Assembly (NCBI GenBank): GCA_020152595.1
Contig: JAIGNY010002171.1
Location: forward strand, 3,033,501 to 3,097,500
DNA from: Chiridota heheva
Lineage: Eukaryota; Echinodermata; Holothuroidea; Apodida; Chiridotidae
DNA length: 64,000 bases
Reading direction: 5' to 3'
The notes beneath the pieces are model-generated. The model made no database searches. It was not told where the DNA came from and saw only the letters and a program-made list of their open reading frames with translations. Both the position numbers and the translations under genes were made by a program. The first letter of the stretch is position 1; each line of letters opens with the position of its first letter. Positions 50,845 to 61,879 of this stretch are shown here, one piece after another.

Positions 50845-51307
50845 TATATTAATGAAGTTTCAAACAAATGGCCTGAACGTCCCATGTACAGTTCTCAAGT
50901 AAAAATATAAATAAACAGTGTACTTATCTGTCTGATCAGTTTATGGTCCATTTGCTCATACCCCCATTTATGTCTATGCACTATGTATACATAACTTATA
51001 AAATCAAAGTCTAGGTATTGCAATTCTCATAGATGGAACATAAAGTCAACTGCTGTGTTATCTTCTTTTTTAATATTACTGTTGCAAACATCAAAACAAC
51101 GTTATTGCTCACATTGCAAACCCGGTGCCCATCCACTACCGATCAAAATTTAGAAACTGGCATTACCAAGTTGGCGGCCTTGTTAACCCAATATGAGGTT
51201 CATGCCAAGTTCCTAATTGCATTCACCACAAAGAAACAATCAGTTTTTTTTTTGATGTAGCTTCCTCGTATAACTAAGTTACAGAGCAAATTAAAAATCT
51301 TTGTCGT
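50841..51307. other. 3' flank of the Ig gene
   Basis: Should hold the 3' UTR of the minus-strand gene. I could not identify a certain polyadenylation signal on that strand. Confidence 0.4.
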
Positions 51308-52711
51308 TTATGCAAGTATTTCATAATGGTTTACTTCTGGTGGGTTAATCCTAGCCATGGGAGCAGACACCTGTAAGCCATCTACAACACTGTAATCTGT
51401 ATCATCTCCATTTCCGTGCAAGGCTGAAATTTCGCTATGACGGTCGCCGGGTGCATTGGGTGTTCCCATCTGTCCTCCAAGTGTAAGAGGGTAGTTATTT
51501 GCTTGGTTGTTTACATGTATATCCGCGACGGTGATTAGATTACTCGATGAGACACGATTATCTGGTGGGAGATTCTCATTGAATGTAGCATCTGGTTTTT
51601 CCCTCATATAGTTTAGTGTTTCATTTTTCTTTATGTATTTTCTTCCCCTAATAATTACAAGTGCAAGTATCAATACAAGTAGCCATATGAAAATGAAAAC
51701 GCATGCGGCTATTCCGGTGACAATCAATGGTAACTGTTTGGAGTCATTGACATTATTAATGGGGTAATTGCTCTTCTTCACTACAATAACTTCCGTTGAG
51801 CGACTTTCTTGCCCTGCATAGCTAGCAGAACAAGTTATGTTCAGATGGCACCCGTCGCAAGCTCGCACTTCTACTAATCTTAAAGTATGAATTCGAGTTG
51901 TTGATTCTTTTAAAATCAGTCTCGCTGAGTCTTGGGGGTATTTCCAGACTTTTCTGGCTTGAGGAATATTACTGCTGCAAACTACACTGACATTGCTTTC
52001 ACTGGAAATCATCGTACTATTCGACTTTGTATATACTTTGAGCATTTCATAGATATAAATAGGACCTTCCGTGCATGATCGTGTATATTCCTTTTTGGAC
52101 AATCCTCTTTGTATTGTTGAACAATTAAATACTGACTCGTTTAAACTTCTATTTACGTTTGCATTCCATACGTCATTTTCCCCCAGATTGATTGATGTAT
52201 TTTGCGATGTCCTTCCATTATACATTACCACCGACTTTATAGCTGAGGATGCCGATCCAGCGCTACAAGTAAATGTCAATGTCTCCTTAATAAGGAAATG
52301 ATAACTATTTATGCTGCATTCAGGCAATATGAATACATCAAGTTGTAAGTACAAAAAATGTGAAGATGAGCATGTATATAATCCGATATCATCTATTGTA
52401 ACGTTTGATATCATAAACGATGAATTACATGTATCCGTCGTTTTGAAACAATGCGGATGCAATTGAAAGCGATCATTGTTGTTGACAATTTCACCATTTG
52501 TGACAATTTTCACACCGTCTCTAGCAATTGAAATTCGTCTCGTCAAAAAATTGCACATAAGATTCACGGACGCATCTTGATCAACACCATACAATACGCT
52601 AGCTTTCTCAAATGTGAAGCAATTTTTCTTGCCAGTACACTCATACTCTACTGATAATACACATATACAGCAGACATATAGTTTCAGAACAATGATCAAT
52701 CCCAACTTCAT
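51308..52711 (-). CDS. Type I membrane protein with three Ig-like folds and a tyrosine tail (single exon)
   Basis: 467 codons without interruption. Residues 1-20 form a signal peptide. Three Ig-like regions are suggested by cysteine pairs 53-114 (with D-D-I-G-L-Y-T-C), 149-197 and 245-294. Only the first has the classic D-x-G-x-Y-x-C, the others are weak. More than ten N-x-S/T sites lie outside. A single membrane segment spans about 328-355, followed by a basic stop (RGRKYIKK). The tail has tyrosines at 368, 407, 440 and 463. T438-D-Y-S-V-V443 fits the ITSM consensus TxYxx(V/I), and Y463-E-I-L near the end fits YxxL. Probably a cell-surface receptor that signals through SH2 proteins. The architecture is visible; the signalling is inferred. 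I do not recognise an orthologue. Confidence 0.85.
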   Translation of the reverse strand: MKLGLIIVLKLYVCCICVLSVEYECTGKKNCFTFEKASVLYGVDQDASVNLMCNFLTRRISIARDGVKIVTNGEIVNNNDRFQLHPHCFKTTDTCNSSFMISNVTIDDIGLYTCSSSHFLYLQLDVFILPECSINSYHFLIKETLTFTCSAGSASSAIKSVVMYNGRTSQNTSINLGENDVWNANVNRSLNESVFNCSTIQRGLSKKEYTRSCTEGPIYIYEMLKVYTKSNSTMISSESNVSVVCSSNIPQARKVWKYPQDSARLILKESTTRIHTLRLVEVRACDGCHLNITCSASYAGQESRSTEVIVVKKSNYPINNVNDSKQLPLIVTGIAACVFIFIWLLVLILALVIIRGRKYIKKNETLNYMREKPDATFNENLPPDNRVSSSNLITVADIHVNNQANNYPLTLGGQMGTPNAPGDRHSEISALHGNGDDTDYSVVDGLQVSAPMARINPPEVNHYEILA

Positions 52712-52880
52712 TTTACATCATTTATGTACAGCTATGAGAAAATATTGTTTTTGTTTAAAACTTTTAGTGTAATTTCAAGTAATAAGAGTGAAAAACTTAG
52801 CTTAACAGTAATCAGGCTAACAACACGGAACAGCGACTGGAACCAAATGCAAAGTCCTTATTTCTCCGCAACTTGGACAG
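52712..52880 (-). other. Probable 5' UTR and start-site region of the Ig gene
   Basis: With a TATA box at 52881-52890, transcription would start about 30 bases downstream, giving a 5' UTR near 140 nt. The start is the first ATG in frame with the signal peptide; its context is gatgtaaaATGA. Confidence 0.45.
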
Positions 52881-52890
52881 CTATTTATAG
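52881..52890 (-). promoter_or_regulatory. TATA box of the Ig gene
   Basis: On the minus strand it reads CTATAAATAG, close to the metazoan TATAWAWR consensus. It lies 170 bases upstream of the ATG, with no other gene between. Confidence 0.5.
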
Positions 52891-53879
52891 ACAAGCCTCC
52901 TAGAAGTGAAATAAAAAGCAATAAACACTTCATCGTGATAGGTTGGTCATGATTTGTCATCAATAAAAATAAGCAATGCAATGCGAAATTCATCCAATGC
53001 TTTTGATGTTGTTTACGAATGTATCATTTCAAACATGTCATAAAAAAAGGGTTTTTCAATTGTATCAGGAAAAGAGGAACAAGGCTTTGATAATTATCCA
53101 AAGGCTATAAGGAAAACGTTTACGTTAAGCTTAGCAAAAATAAGTCTTGGATATTATTTTTCATAAAAAGCTTACATAATTTGAATGGGATGAGTCATAA
53201 AAACAGATCTGTTCTGTGGATAACTTCATATAGGTTTGTAACATTTGTCAATCAGTCCAGGAGAAACCTCACTTTTGAGAACCTGCCTTAGACCCCCAAA
53301 ATTGGACTTGAATATTATTCATACTACTGACGTCATACACTGTTACAATAAGTCAATTGTGAGTTTAAACCACTGCACCAGAAAACTTTCAAACAACCTA
53401 GAAAGGTTGTTATGAATATTCATTAGAATCGACCGCGAATGTTTGAAAATTCATCAAGTACCTTTTTTATAATTCAAAAGTAAACATTATGACCTCGCTT
53501 GACCTCTGGGTGTAGTCATAAATAAGAGTTATTTGATATCTTAAGCTGGCTTCGGCTTTCTTTTATAATCGAGGTTGTGAAAAATTATAGTAAACTTTAA
53601 GCTAGCGACTGAAAAAAGGGAACAACATGCAAAGAAACCGCAATTATGACATCATATGAAACTGTACGTGCGCATGTTCCTTCAATACATTATTTCCCAA
53701 ATTGGGATTTTGAAAGGTTCCCGAAATTTAAATTAATGTTTTAACATTAATTTGGGTGTATGTTGTTGTATGTCTAAATGAGTGACTATTGTGATTTTTA
53801 TTGTGTTTTTGACTCTTTCTGGAGCTTTTTCCAACGATTTTAGTGATGACCTTGTAGCGATATTTACTTACTCGAACGG
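52891..53879. other. Intergenic, no recognised feature
   Basis: AT-rich. No exon or transposon identified; may hold upstream control sequence of the Ig gene. Confidence 0.45.
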
Positions 53880-54145
53880 CTACGCCCTAGTCGAGTGTTC
53901 AGGTCATTCGACTACGATAATTACCCCAAGGACATGAAAACGCGTAAAAGAGGTAAGAAAGGCGGGGTGCGAGTTTGTATAAGACGTCTTAGCCATAAAA
54001 ACCCCTCTACCCACAATTATACTTGGGAACTTTAGATCCCGACAGAATAAAATGGATGAACTTTCAGTCGCAACGAGAGTTAAACATGAGTTCCGCGACT
54101 CTAGTCTTATGTGTTTTACAGAGACTTGGTTTAATCTCGGTATAC
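53880..54145 (+). mobile_element. Fragment of a non-LTR element: start of the endonuclease ORF
   Basis: One frame reads KRGKKGGVRVCIRR; a second reads LGNFRSRQNKMDELS, then EFRDSSLMCFTETWFNLGIP. The order basic stretch, (G)N-x-R-S-x-x-N-K-M-D-E-L and TETW is typical of the start of non-LTR endonucleases (CR1/RTE-like). Only about 90 codons remain. Confidence 0.65.
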
Positions 54146-54208
54146 CTCGAAACACTCTTAAAAAAGGGGTAATTTTTTGTACTAAAAAAAGGGTCAAATT
54201 TTACCCCG

Positions 54209-54455
54209 GGTATGGAGTCAACTATCCACCACCTAGAAAAAGGTCAAAAATTACCCTAATGAAGTAGTTACTTGATTTAACTAAAAAATGTAGTCAGAAA
54301 TCAACCCCAAGATAGTAGCTTTAAAATGACTTTTTTTGATGAAGTGAACTATCTACCAACTCGAGAAGGGTAAAAATTACCCTAATAAAGTGTTTACTTG
54401 ATCTAACTAGAAAATGTAATCAGAAACAACTTCAAAAATAGTTTAAGATAAAACC
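54209..54455 (+). repeat. Imperfect tandem duplication, period about 132 bp
   Basis: Units start ggagtcaactatccacca (54209) and gaagtgaactatctacca (54341). They share aaattaccctaat and gttacttgat. Confidence 0.75.
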
Positions 54456-56298
54456 CTTTTTATTGTTAGAAATAACCCTTTATGGGGTTTTCTTACTATT
54501 TCCAACCCATTTTAAAGTGACCTTTAAACACTTAATTTGCAGTCCGGTAGCATCCTTAATTTTACGGTAAAAAAAATATTGCATTATTACGGTAAAAATG
54601 CATGCTGTGCATGCGCAGAAGTAATTTTGTCAATCGGAGATCTCAGTTGATAGTCTCTTCCGCATGCACATACTTTCAATCACTGACAATGAAAAAAAGA
54701 AGGAAAAAAGCAAATCACTGTATTACTTAGTAACTTGGTATGTGTGTGAAACCGCTATAAAGTGTATTCATCTGATTATTACGTAATTGCATGTAACAGA
54801 AACGACTGTTCGACGTCTTCCATCAAGTTATTTTGCTTTTTCTCTTAAAAAGACGCGGACATATTCAAGTTTTTCTTGGCAGAGAGTGTTAAATATTCAT
54901 AATCTATCAGGGGCGAAAATTTCACAGCATCCAATTAAACTTTCAGCTATCAGCAGCAAAAAATGTGTAATGCATTGGCCACAGTTTAGGTATGAGTTAG
55001 TTCTGTGACGTCAGCTGTAATTTTACCATATTTCTAGGGTATTTTAAAGTACCGTAACATTATAGGGATGCCCCCGAGCTAATTTGATCATACTCAAGTG
55101 AATTAAAAGGAGACAAAGACTGGCATTTTCCTTATTTACAAACATGGATCAATTTGGTAGAATGGAATGAGATTTGTATTGCTTTTTGTGTTGGCTGCTT
55201 TAAAAAAAAAAATTATCATATAATCAACTTAAAATACTGGACTTGACAGTATGTCTCCATTAAACAGATTAAACAAACGTATAAAGAAGCCAACAGCAGA
55301 TAAGTAAAAATCTGATATCACAATAAGTTTGTATTGCAAAAAGTGAATCTCCAATAAATACACACTTGAATAAACAACCTTTCATTGCTTTGGTCAACAA
55401 GTTTTCAGAACACAAACAGCGTAAATAAAGAACTAACTTAAATCTTAAGCCCTGAATCACTGAGATCAATCAGCATTTGAACTCGTTTCCGCCCTATATT
55501 CTGAAGGCGCAATAGTACGAAGGCCTGATAGTCAGAAAATTAAGCTACATATCTTTGGACTATTGGACCTCCAGTCTATCGTGCATTTGAACTACTGGGT
55601 ACGAATTAAAACTGACTCTTCACATTATTCCTATGATATTTATAACATTCAGAATGTAAACTAAACAGTAACAAGTGATATACTGTTATAATGAAATGGA
55701 CATAGATCATGACCTGGAGTACAAATTTACTGATGTTAATGTTTTATCTTTTCAGCACTTAAAGTAAGAGGAAACAAAATACTTGGTGGAGAGCAACACT
55801 TTATGATGCAAAGCTAAAAACTCATTTCTAACATAAGTGACAAGTCGGGTTTATCACAAAAACTGTAAGTCTATGACATCAGACTCTCAAATTAAAGCTT
55901 ATATTACACCAGCCACTTTCAAGGAAACTTGTGAAGTTATTGAAATAAAGGATCATCTACGGGAAATATGATTTCAAGGTAGTTCTTAAACCACAGTGTT
56001 TCTATAAATGTCCTCTATTTTCTCAAATGTCTGATCACAAAACTTATACTTTGATTATAGGAGTGCAAAGCGAGTCTTAGCGAGTATTGTGCAAACCACT
56101 GCATAGCTAGTTGAACTAAATATGCTCTCAGCGCTCTTACGGCACGGCAGGTGAGGTAAAACTATCCCCAAACCATCTTTAATGTGAAACAAAACTTTTG
56201 AATGAACTCCCAGGTGGTTTGGCATTGGCTGGGATATATTATAACTAAAATGTAAACACATTTAAAGCCATGTTCAACTGCTTTCAATGGGAATCTGC
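54456..56298. other. Intergenic or 3' flank, no recognised feature
   Basis: The right part should include the 3' UTR of the minus-strand gene ending at 56299. No other feature identified. Confidence 0.4.
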
Positions 56299-56433
56299 CT
56301 ACACTGCTTGCCACTCAACCACAGCAAATGATTCGGTAGGATGATCTTTTTCTCCCAAAACTAAAATAAATGGCTGACGTCTGTCTCCCCTTTTTACCAC
56401 CTCGTTCAGAGAATCTGGAATGTTTGTTCCAAT
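56299..56433 (-). CDS. Terminal exon of a SAM-like protein gene
   Basis: Acceptor cttatag then 44 codons and TAG. It contains IPDSLNEVVKRGDRRQPFIL and FAVVEWQAV. Entry phase 0 fits the exon at 58823-58957. I do not recognise the C-terminal domain. Confidence 0.65.
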   Translation of the reverse strand: MGTNIPDSLNEVVKRGDRRQPFILVLGEKDHPTESFAVVEWQAV

Positions 56434-56934
56434 CTATAAGAAAAATAAGCAGAATTAGCATGTGCTGTATTAAAAAATTATTAAGAAGGTAGAATGTATC
56501 TTAAAATAAAAACAGTTGGACATAAAACATGTGAAATAGGTAATGACAAAATTTCCAGACCAGGAAGCATTCCATATTTCCCTTAAAGAGTGATTCCAAA
56601 CAACATTAAAAGCTACTCTTGGAAGCAATTGTTTCACTGAATGACAAAGGCTACAACACTTTGGGCACAACAAAATTATGTAAGACCAAAAATAGTCAAT
56701 TTTGTCCAAAGAGTTTTCAAGATTCATGTATAAATCTTCGATTCTGATCAATTTGTATTCATACCGTACTTCTAGGACCGACATATAACTGAAAAATGTA
56801 TTACCTTTTTGGCGTCCTAAATTAATCCCCACCAACTTTCAAAGACTAGAGCAGCTTTATATTGGTGGCACCCCCAGTTTGTGCCCCTGTCCACATATTA
56901 ACTTAAATTATGCTGTACGCTTAATTGATGTTAT

Positions 56935-58305
56935 CATTATATGGCGTAAGAGGTAATACACTTGCGTGGTTCCATAGTTATTTTTGTAATAGGCATTAGT
57001 TCATATATTATAATAATTGTAGCTCTGATATTTATAATGTTAAATGTGGAGTTCCACGAGGTTCGATATTAGGTCCATTTTTTGTATTATATATACCTAT
57101 GATATAAACAATGTGTCTACAGAGTCATCACTGATTTTATTTGCGGATGGCACTAATATTTTTTATCAGGGTAATGACACACATATGTTAAAAAATAATG
57201 TTTGTTCTGATTTATCTAAATTTTATGATTGGTTCTCTGCAAACAAGTTGTCTCTTAACATTAGTAAAACTAATTATGTAGTATTAAGACCACTTAGTAA
57301 AAATTGGGATGTCACTATCCACTTAAATAGCATTAAAAATAGTAAAGTAGATACCACAAAATTCTTAGGGGTCTATATTGATTCAAATCTGTCTTGGTCC
57401 GATCATATTCATTCAATTTCCAATAAGATTTCGAGAGGTGTTGGTATCTTGTCAAAATTGAAACATTTCATTCCACGAACGATTTTAAGGTCCTTGTATC
57501 AAACACTTATTTAACCTCATTTAACTTATTGTTGCAGTGTTTGGTCGAGTGCTGCTAAATCTTCTTAAATAAATTAGTGATCTTACAAAAACGGGCCACC
57601 CGACATATCACCAATGCTTAATATCGTGACAGTACTAGTAATTTATTTTTGTCTCTTAACCTCCTTAAACTACCAGATCTCATTAACATCAATCTTGCCA
57701 CCATTGCTTACCGGCTACTAACAATAATCTTCCGCCAACTTTTATAAAGATGTTTAGGACAAACAAAGACACTCACAACTACAATACCTGTCAATCAAAC
57801 AACATCCATTGTGTTCCCTGTCGCACCAACATTATAAGATTTAATTCGGGCAATCGTGCAATTGATACCTTAAATTCCCTCTCAATTGACATACAAAGCT
57901 GCAAATCTCTAGTCTGTTTTAGAAAAACCCTTAAACGTAAATGCATCATGAACTATTGATTTGTTTTTAATCATTCCCTTTTACTGTTGAATACTTACAT
58001 CCTTGCTTTTAGTACATGATTACTTTATCGGGGATCGGGTGGGGTGGGATGGGGACACGTGGCTTCGATTGTAGGTATTGGTGTGTGGGGTGGCGGCGTT
58101 TTGTACTACCAATTTGTTATCATTTTTGTTTTGTAATTCGGGAGTGTTGTACTCAGTTAAGCTCACTAGAGTTTTTATACAACACTTCCTTTCACAACCG
58201 TATATATTCTTCTGTAGATACATATTTTGTAAATTTCATAATATAATTGTAAATAGATTATATGTAATTATGTTGTGAAAAAACAAATAATTGAAATGAA
58301 ATGAA
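56935..58305 (+). mobile_element. CR1-like non-LTR element, 3' half, decayed
   Basis: Starts with GNTLAWFHSYF, then VKCGVPRGSILGPF in the next frame. The RT follows with SLILFADGTNIFYQGND: the catalytic box reads FADG instead of FADD, so the second aspartate is lost. WFSANKLSLNISKTNYVVL and TKFLGVYIDSNLSWSDHI follow. After further breaks the ORF ends with RFNSGNRAIDTLNSLSIDIQ (about 57837). The 3' end shows (aaatg)n near 58290-58305. Clade within the CR1 group is a guess. Confidence 0.7.
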
Positions 58306-58355
58306 AATGTTTAAAGCCACTTCTCTGCTTAAGCATTTGACCAAACTAAAGTTTA

Positions 58356-58371
58356 CCCCCCCCCCCCCCCC
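58356..58371 (+). repeat. Poly-C run (16)
   Basis: Sixteen consecutive C, just after the non-LTR element. Confidence 0.95.
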
Positions 58372-58463
58372 TTTAAGGTGGATAGGGCACACTGTGTTGA
58401 TTTTTCCGTTTATACAAAATGTGTGATGTATGACAACTTAGTATAGGGTAGCCTACATTTTAC

Positions 58464-58743
58464 GTTTGTCCTTTCCTCTAACCTGCCGTAGATTTAGGCA
58501 AAACTGTAGTAGAGTTGTATTATGACAATCCAAAACAAAACCTTCCTGGTCAGGCCTAATTACTATGAGTTTCAACCAAAGCAGGAATTCGTACAAATTT
58601 GAGTTTGTCCTTTCCTCAAACTTGCGCATAGATTTAGGCAAAACTGTAGTAGAGTATGTATTATGGCAATCCAAAACAAAACCTTCCTGGTCAGGCCTAA
58701 TTACTATGAGTTTCAACCAAAGCAGGAATTCGTACAAATTTGA
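58464..58743 (+). repeat. 139-bp tandem duplication
   Basis: Two units starting gtttgtcctttcctc (58464 and 58603), nearly identical through ccttcctggtcaggcctaat and ending acaaatttgag. Confidence 0.9.
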
Positions 58744-58822
58744 GTTCCATCCAGTTAGTTGTGATGTTTCCCTTGGATTAACCTTTGAATATCAAATAAA
58801 AAAGTAGGAATATTTAACATAC

Positions 58823-58957
58823 TGGCTTCTGATCAACATAGGCTATGATGGCTTCTCTTGTTCTTGTTGTGGCCATAACCATCTTCCCATCTTTTGTCTC
58901 TTCACTTTTCCAGGAGAAGAAATTGTAGCAAGGCTTGCAGGGATGCAACTTTCCTGT
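58823..58957 (-). CDS. Internal exon of the SAM-like protein gene
   Basis: 45 codons, phase 0-0, donor CCA|gtatgt; acceptor placed at the second of three nearby AGs (ctaaacagacag) because only it keeps the frame. It contains KLHPCKPCYNFFSWKSEE and MVMATTRTREAIIAYVDQKP. No known domain recognised. Confidence 0.65.
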
Positions 58958-59779
58958 CTGTCTGTTTAGACAAAATTCGAAAAATGACATATCAAATTTG
59001 ACTGTGTTTACTGAAGCTTATTTTATTTTCTGGCAATATAAATGCTAGACAGGGAGCTCAGCTTAAACAACAAAGACTCTCACAACAAATAACTTAAAAA
59101 ACACATTTCTGGCATTAACATCGTTTAAACTATTTGCGCCTTGAGATGAAGCAAAAATCATACAATGGGGCTCATTCGCTTTCTACACATTAAAAATTGC
59201 TACATTTTGCTCTATTTTTATTTTACTTTTTTTTTTTCTTTCCACCTAATCTATCTATTGTACAACGCCATAGTTTATATTTTTATATACATAAGTGCGC
59301 TTTTTAAATATTTAGATAATGATAATGGTTCCTTAATATTAAGTGTATTGCTAAATGTACATGATGTATGATGTACTGCCGCAAGTTACATGACTATACA
59401 TTTGTTATCACTAACAGACTAATAAGACTCATACTGCTTGTATTTGCAATATGTAGTTGTCGCTGAAAAACAGGAATATATGATTGTTGGCATCAGCATT
59501 AAGCATGTTCTTCCTGATCGACCATTATTAATTGTCCTTGCTCCTTTTCAAGGTGCCCCTTTAAAGACCATGTGTATTGAAATGTCCTTGCAACGTGATA
59601 GCATGGAACTGGCTGGCTGGGCAGTTAAAAAGCCCCTCTTTAATGATACTGTGACGTATTCTCAAGTGGCTGTTATAATTAGAGTTTCCCTCATAACAGC
59701 CTAACTAGGTTGCCACATTTAAAACGAGTAAATCCCATATTTCAAAGAGATGCAACATGTATGTTTAAAGATGGCAAAC
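58958..59779. other. Intron of the SAM-like gene
   Basis: No recognised feature; an open frame at 59438-59704 on the plus strand shows no motif. Confidence 0.4.
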
Positions 59780-59913
59780 CTTCATTCTTTCTATCATGTA
59801 CTTCTTGTACCGTGAAGTGAATTTTGCTCGTGCTCCTAGATTAGGAAAAAGCTGTGGTAGTGCAGTACGATCAGTCTCCAGTAAATGAAAGGCCTCTTCA
59901 TTAATACCATTAT
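59780..59913 (-). CDS. Exon with a SAM-like segment
   Basis: Acceptor atatttcag, donor AAG|gtttgc, entry phase 2, exit phase 0. It reads INEEAFHLLETDRTALPQLF then PNLGARAKFTSRYKKY. The pattern (E)x(A)hxLLxxxxxxLxxLxPxLGxRxKF is that of the second half of SAM domains, usual in protein interaction. Earlier exons were not found. Confidence 0.6.
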
Positions 59914-60049
59914 CTGAAATATAAAGATAAAAATTGAGTAAGTGATATATCTGTATATATGGCTCTTATATAACAGTAAATTGCATAGGAGGGGTCTACC
60001 ACATAGTCTATGTGCGCAAACCTCTAATTCAGTGGTCAAGTAAGTTGAT

Positions 60050-60560
60050 CGTATATGAAAGGGGACTTTGAAAGAAATATAATGGTAAAAAATACATTCC
60101 AAATTCTTATTCCATTTGGGAGATATTCAAGTTTAAAGTACTGTCTAATCTTTGTAGAAATTACTGTTGTGGTAAGTATACTATGGAAAACTGCTGTCTT
60201 CATCCTCATATTCTTACAATTGTTAATGCATTTTAAAGAAAGTTTATTTCATTTTTTCACTACTAACACTTTTCCTCGAACTTTCTTCAGGTGGTATGTT
60301 ATAAATACCCTTCCTAGATAAAGTTTTACTACTTTTTTGACCTATCCCATGTTTCTTAAACCACAAAATCGCAGGAAAAATTATGATAGAATACATATAG
60401 ACGTTGCGGAATCTAAGGCAATGACATCACAACTAGTCTGATTTTAGCCGTTTGTACACAAATGATACCAAAGTTTAAACTTAGATATTTCCTTAACAGT
60501 CTAACGGTATTAGATTTTGAATGCTTTCTTCACTATTTTGTTTCTTAATCGCTAAACGAT
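60050..60560 (+). mobile_element. MITE-like copy related to 23524-24008
   Basis: Left end includes gactttgaaagaaatataat; the right end (about 60515-60550) includes cttcactattttgtttctta, the inverted equivalent. Diverged. Confidence 0.45.
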
Positions 60561-61129
60561 TGCATTTAAAAAAGTTTAGAAAAATACTACTTGCGATTAA
60601 TCGTTTTTGTCATTCAGCCTTGCCATTAAAAATCAATACTTTTCAAACAACACGTAAACACGACCCACAAAATACCAATCAATGACTTTAACACATTGTA
60701 AATGGGATATAATAATCCTTGTAAATGCAAGAAGCAGAAATTAGCAGTAATCACTTATGAATGAGGATATTTCTTGCACTGATTTCGCCGAAAATTTTGC
60801 GATGTGCCTCGTGAACGTACAACTTTAAAATTTATAGGTTTCACTCTCTCAACTTCAAAATCCCGTTTTACAAGCTGTAAAACTAACCTAAAAATACACT
60901 ATAAAACAGGGACCGCGGAGCAATTTTTGAAGTGGAGGGCTAAAGAAGTAAATGTAGAAAATAAAGAGCAACATTATATTCCAATTTATATAAATACTAA
61001 CTCCCAATCATATTGGCAGACATGTGCACAGGAAGGGCAAGGGAGGAGGGGGAGCGGGGTCAATTAAGTTTCATCACTGATGCTACTGCTAATTGGAAAA
61101 TCTTCAATTTAGGGGACATTTCCTTTATT
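60561..61129. other. No recognised feature
   Basis: An open frame at 60804-61067 (plus) has no motif I recognise; it may be chance. Confidence 0.4.
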
Positions 61130-61740
61130 TCTGCGAAATGTTCGGGCACTTTTCTTAATATTTCGGTGAATTGTTTGTAAATTTAAGGAAAATTTTGTTC
61201 ATTTTTGTGCAATTTTCTTTGATTTTCGGGAAATCTAGGGTACATTTGTCAGAATTTTTTGACAATATTTCAAGTGGAGGGGCACGCACGTTTGAAACGA
61301 CTGATCTGAAAGACGGAAATGCAAAATGAGTGAATTTGTAAATCATTAATCTCTTCGGGTTTCTTTCTAACTCAACCCCTCCCCCACCCCCATCCAAAAA
61401 GAAGAAGAAGATAGTTTCGACGAAATATTGCTACAAATGTTTATATTGTTCAGTTGTTATGAAACATGTTGACCAAATACATGTAACTACGTGTACGTCA
61501 GCTATTTGACATTGGGAGGCCAGATTTTATTTTTGTCCCAATTTTTTTTTTTTTTATGAATCTCTTATCATGGTCCGAAACCTATCGTTGTAAAGGGAGG
61601 GGGTGGAGAGTTCGTAAAATGATTGAAAATTTTGAAATTTGGCAACATATTCTGATAATTGAAGCAAATATCGCGAAAATGAAGGAAATTTAACGACAAA
61701 TAAAGCAAATTTCGCGAATATGAAGGAAATTTTTCGAAAA
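61130..61740. repeat. Two diverged, oppositely oriented repeat blocks
   Basis: Blocks at 61130-61265 and 61595-61740 share words such as tgaaggaaattt/aaatttcctt-like and gcgaaa/tttcgc in opposite orientation. Both are rich in short runs of A and T around cg. Probably one dispersed family. Confidence 0.4.
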
Positions 61741-61879
61741 TTGAAATTTCACCCGGGGTCAAACTATTTGTCTGTTTGTAAAGAAGAAGAGGCTTCGTGA
61801 AATGTTTGGAAATTTTGGAAAAAATTGACAATATTTCCCAAAAAATGAAGACAATTTCCCCAAAGCAGTGATCTGGTGA

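Larger units (their letters stand above)
56434..58822. other. Intron of the SAM-like gene with insertions
   Basis: Holds a non-LTR fragment on the opposite strand (56935-58305), a C16 run and a 139-bp duplication, listed separately. Confidence 0.5.

Noticed and set aside
59438..59704. Plus-strand ORF opposite the SAM-like gene intron
   Set aside because: No motif recognised and no splice-compatible partner found.
60804..61067. Small plus-strand ORF (87 codons)
   Set aside because: No recognisable motif and no neighbouring exon; may be chance.
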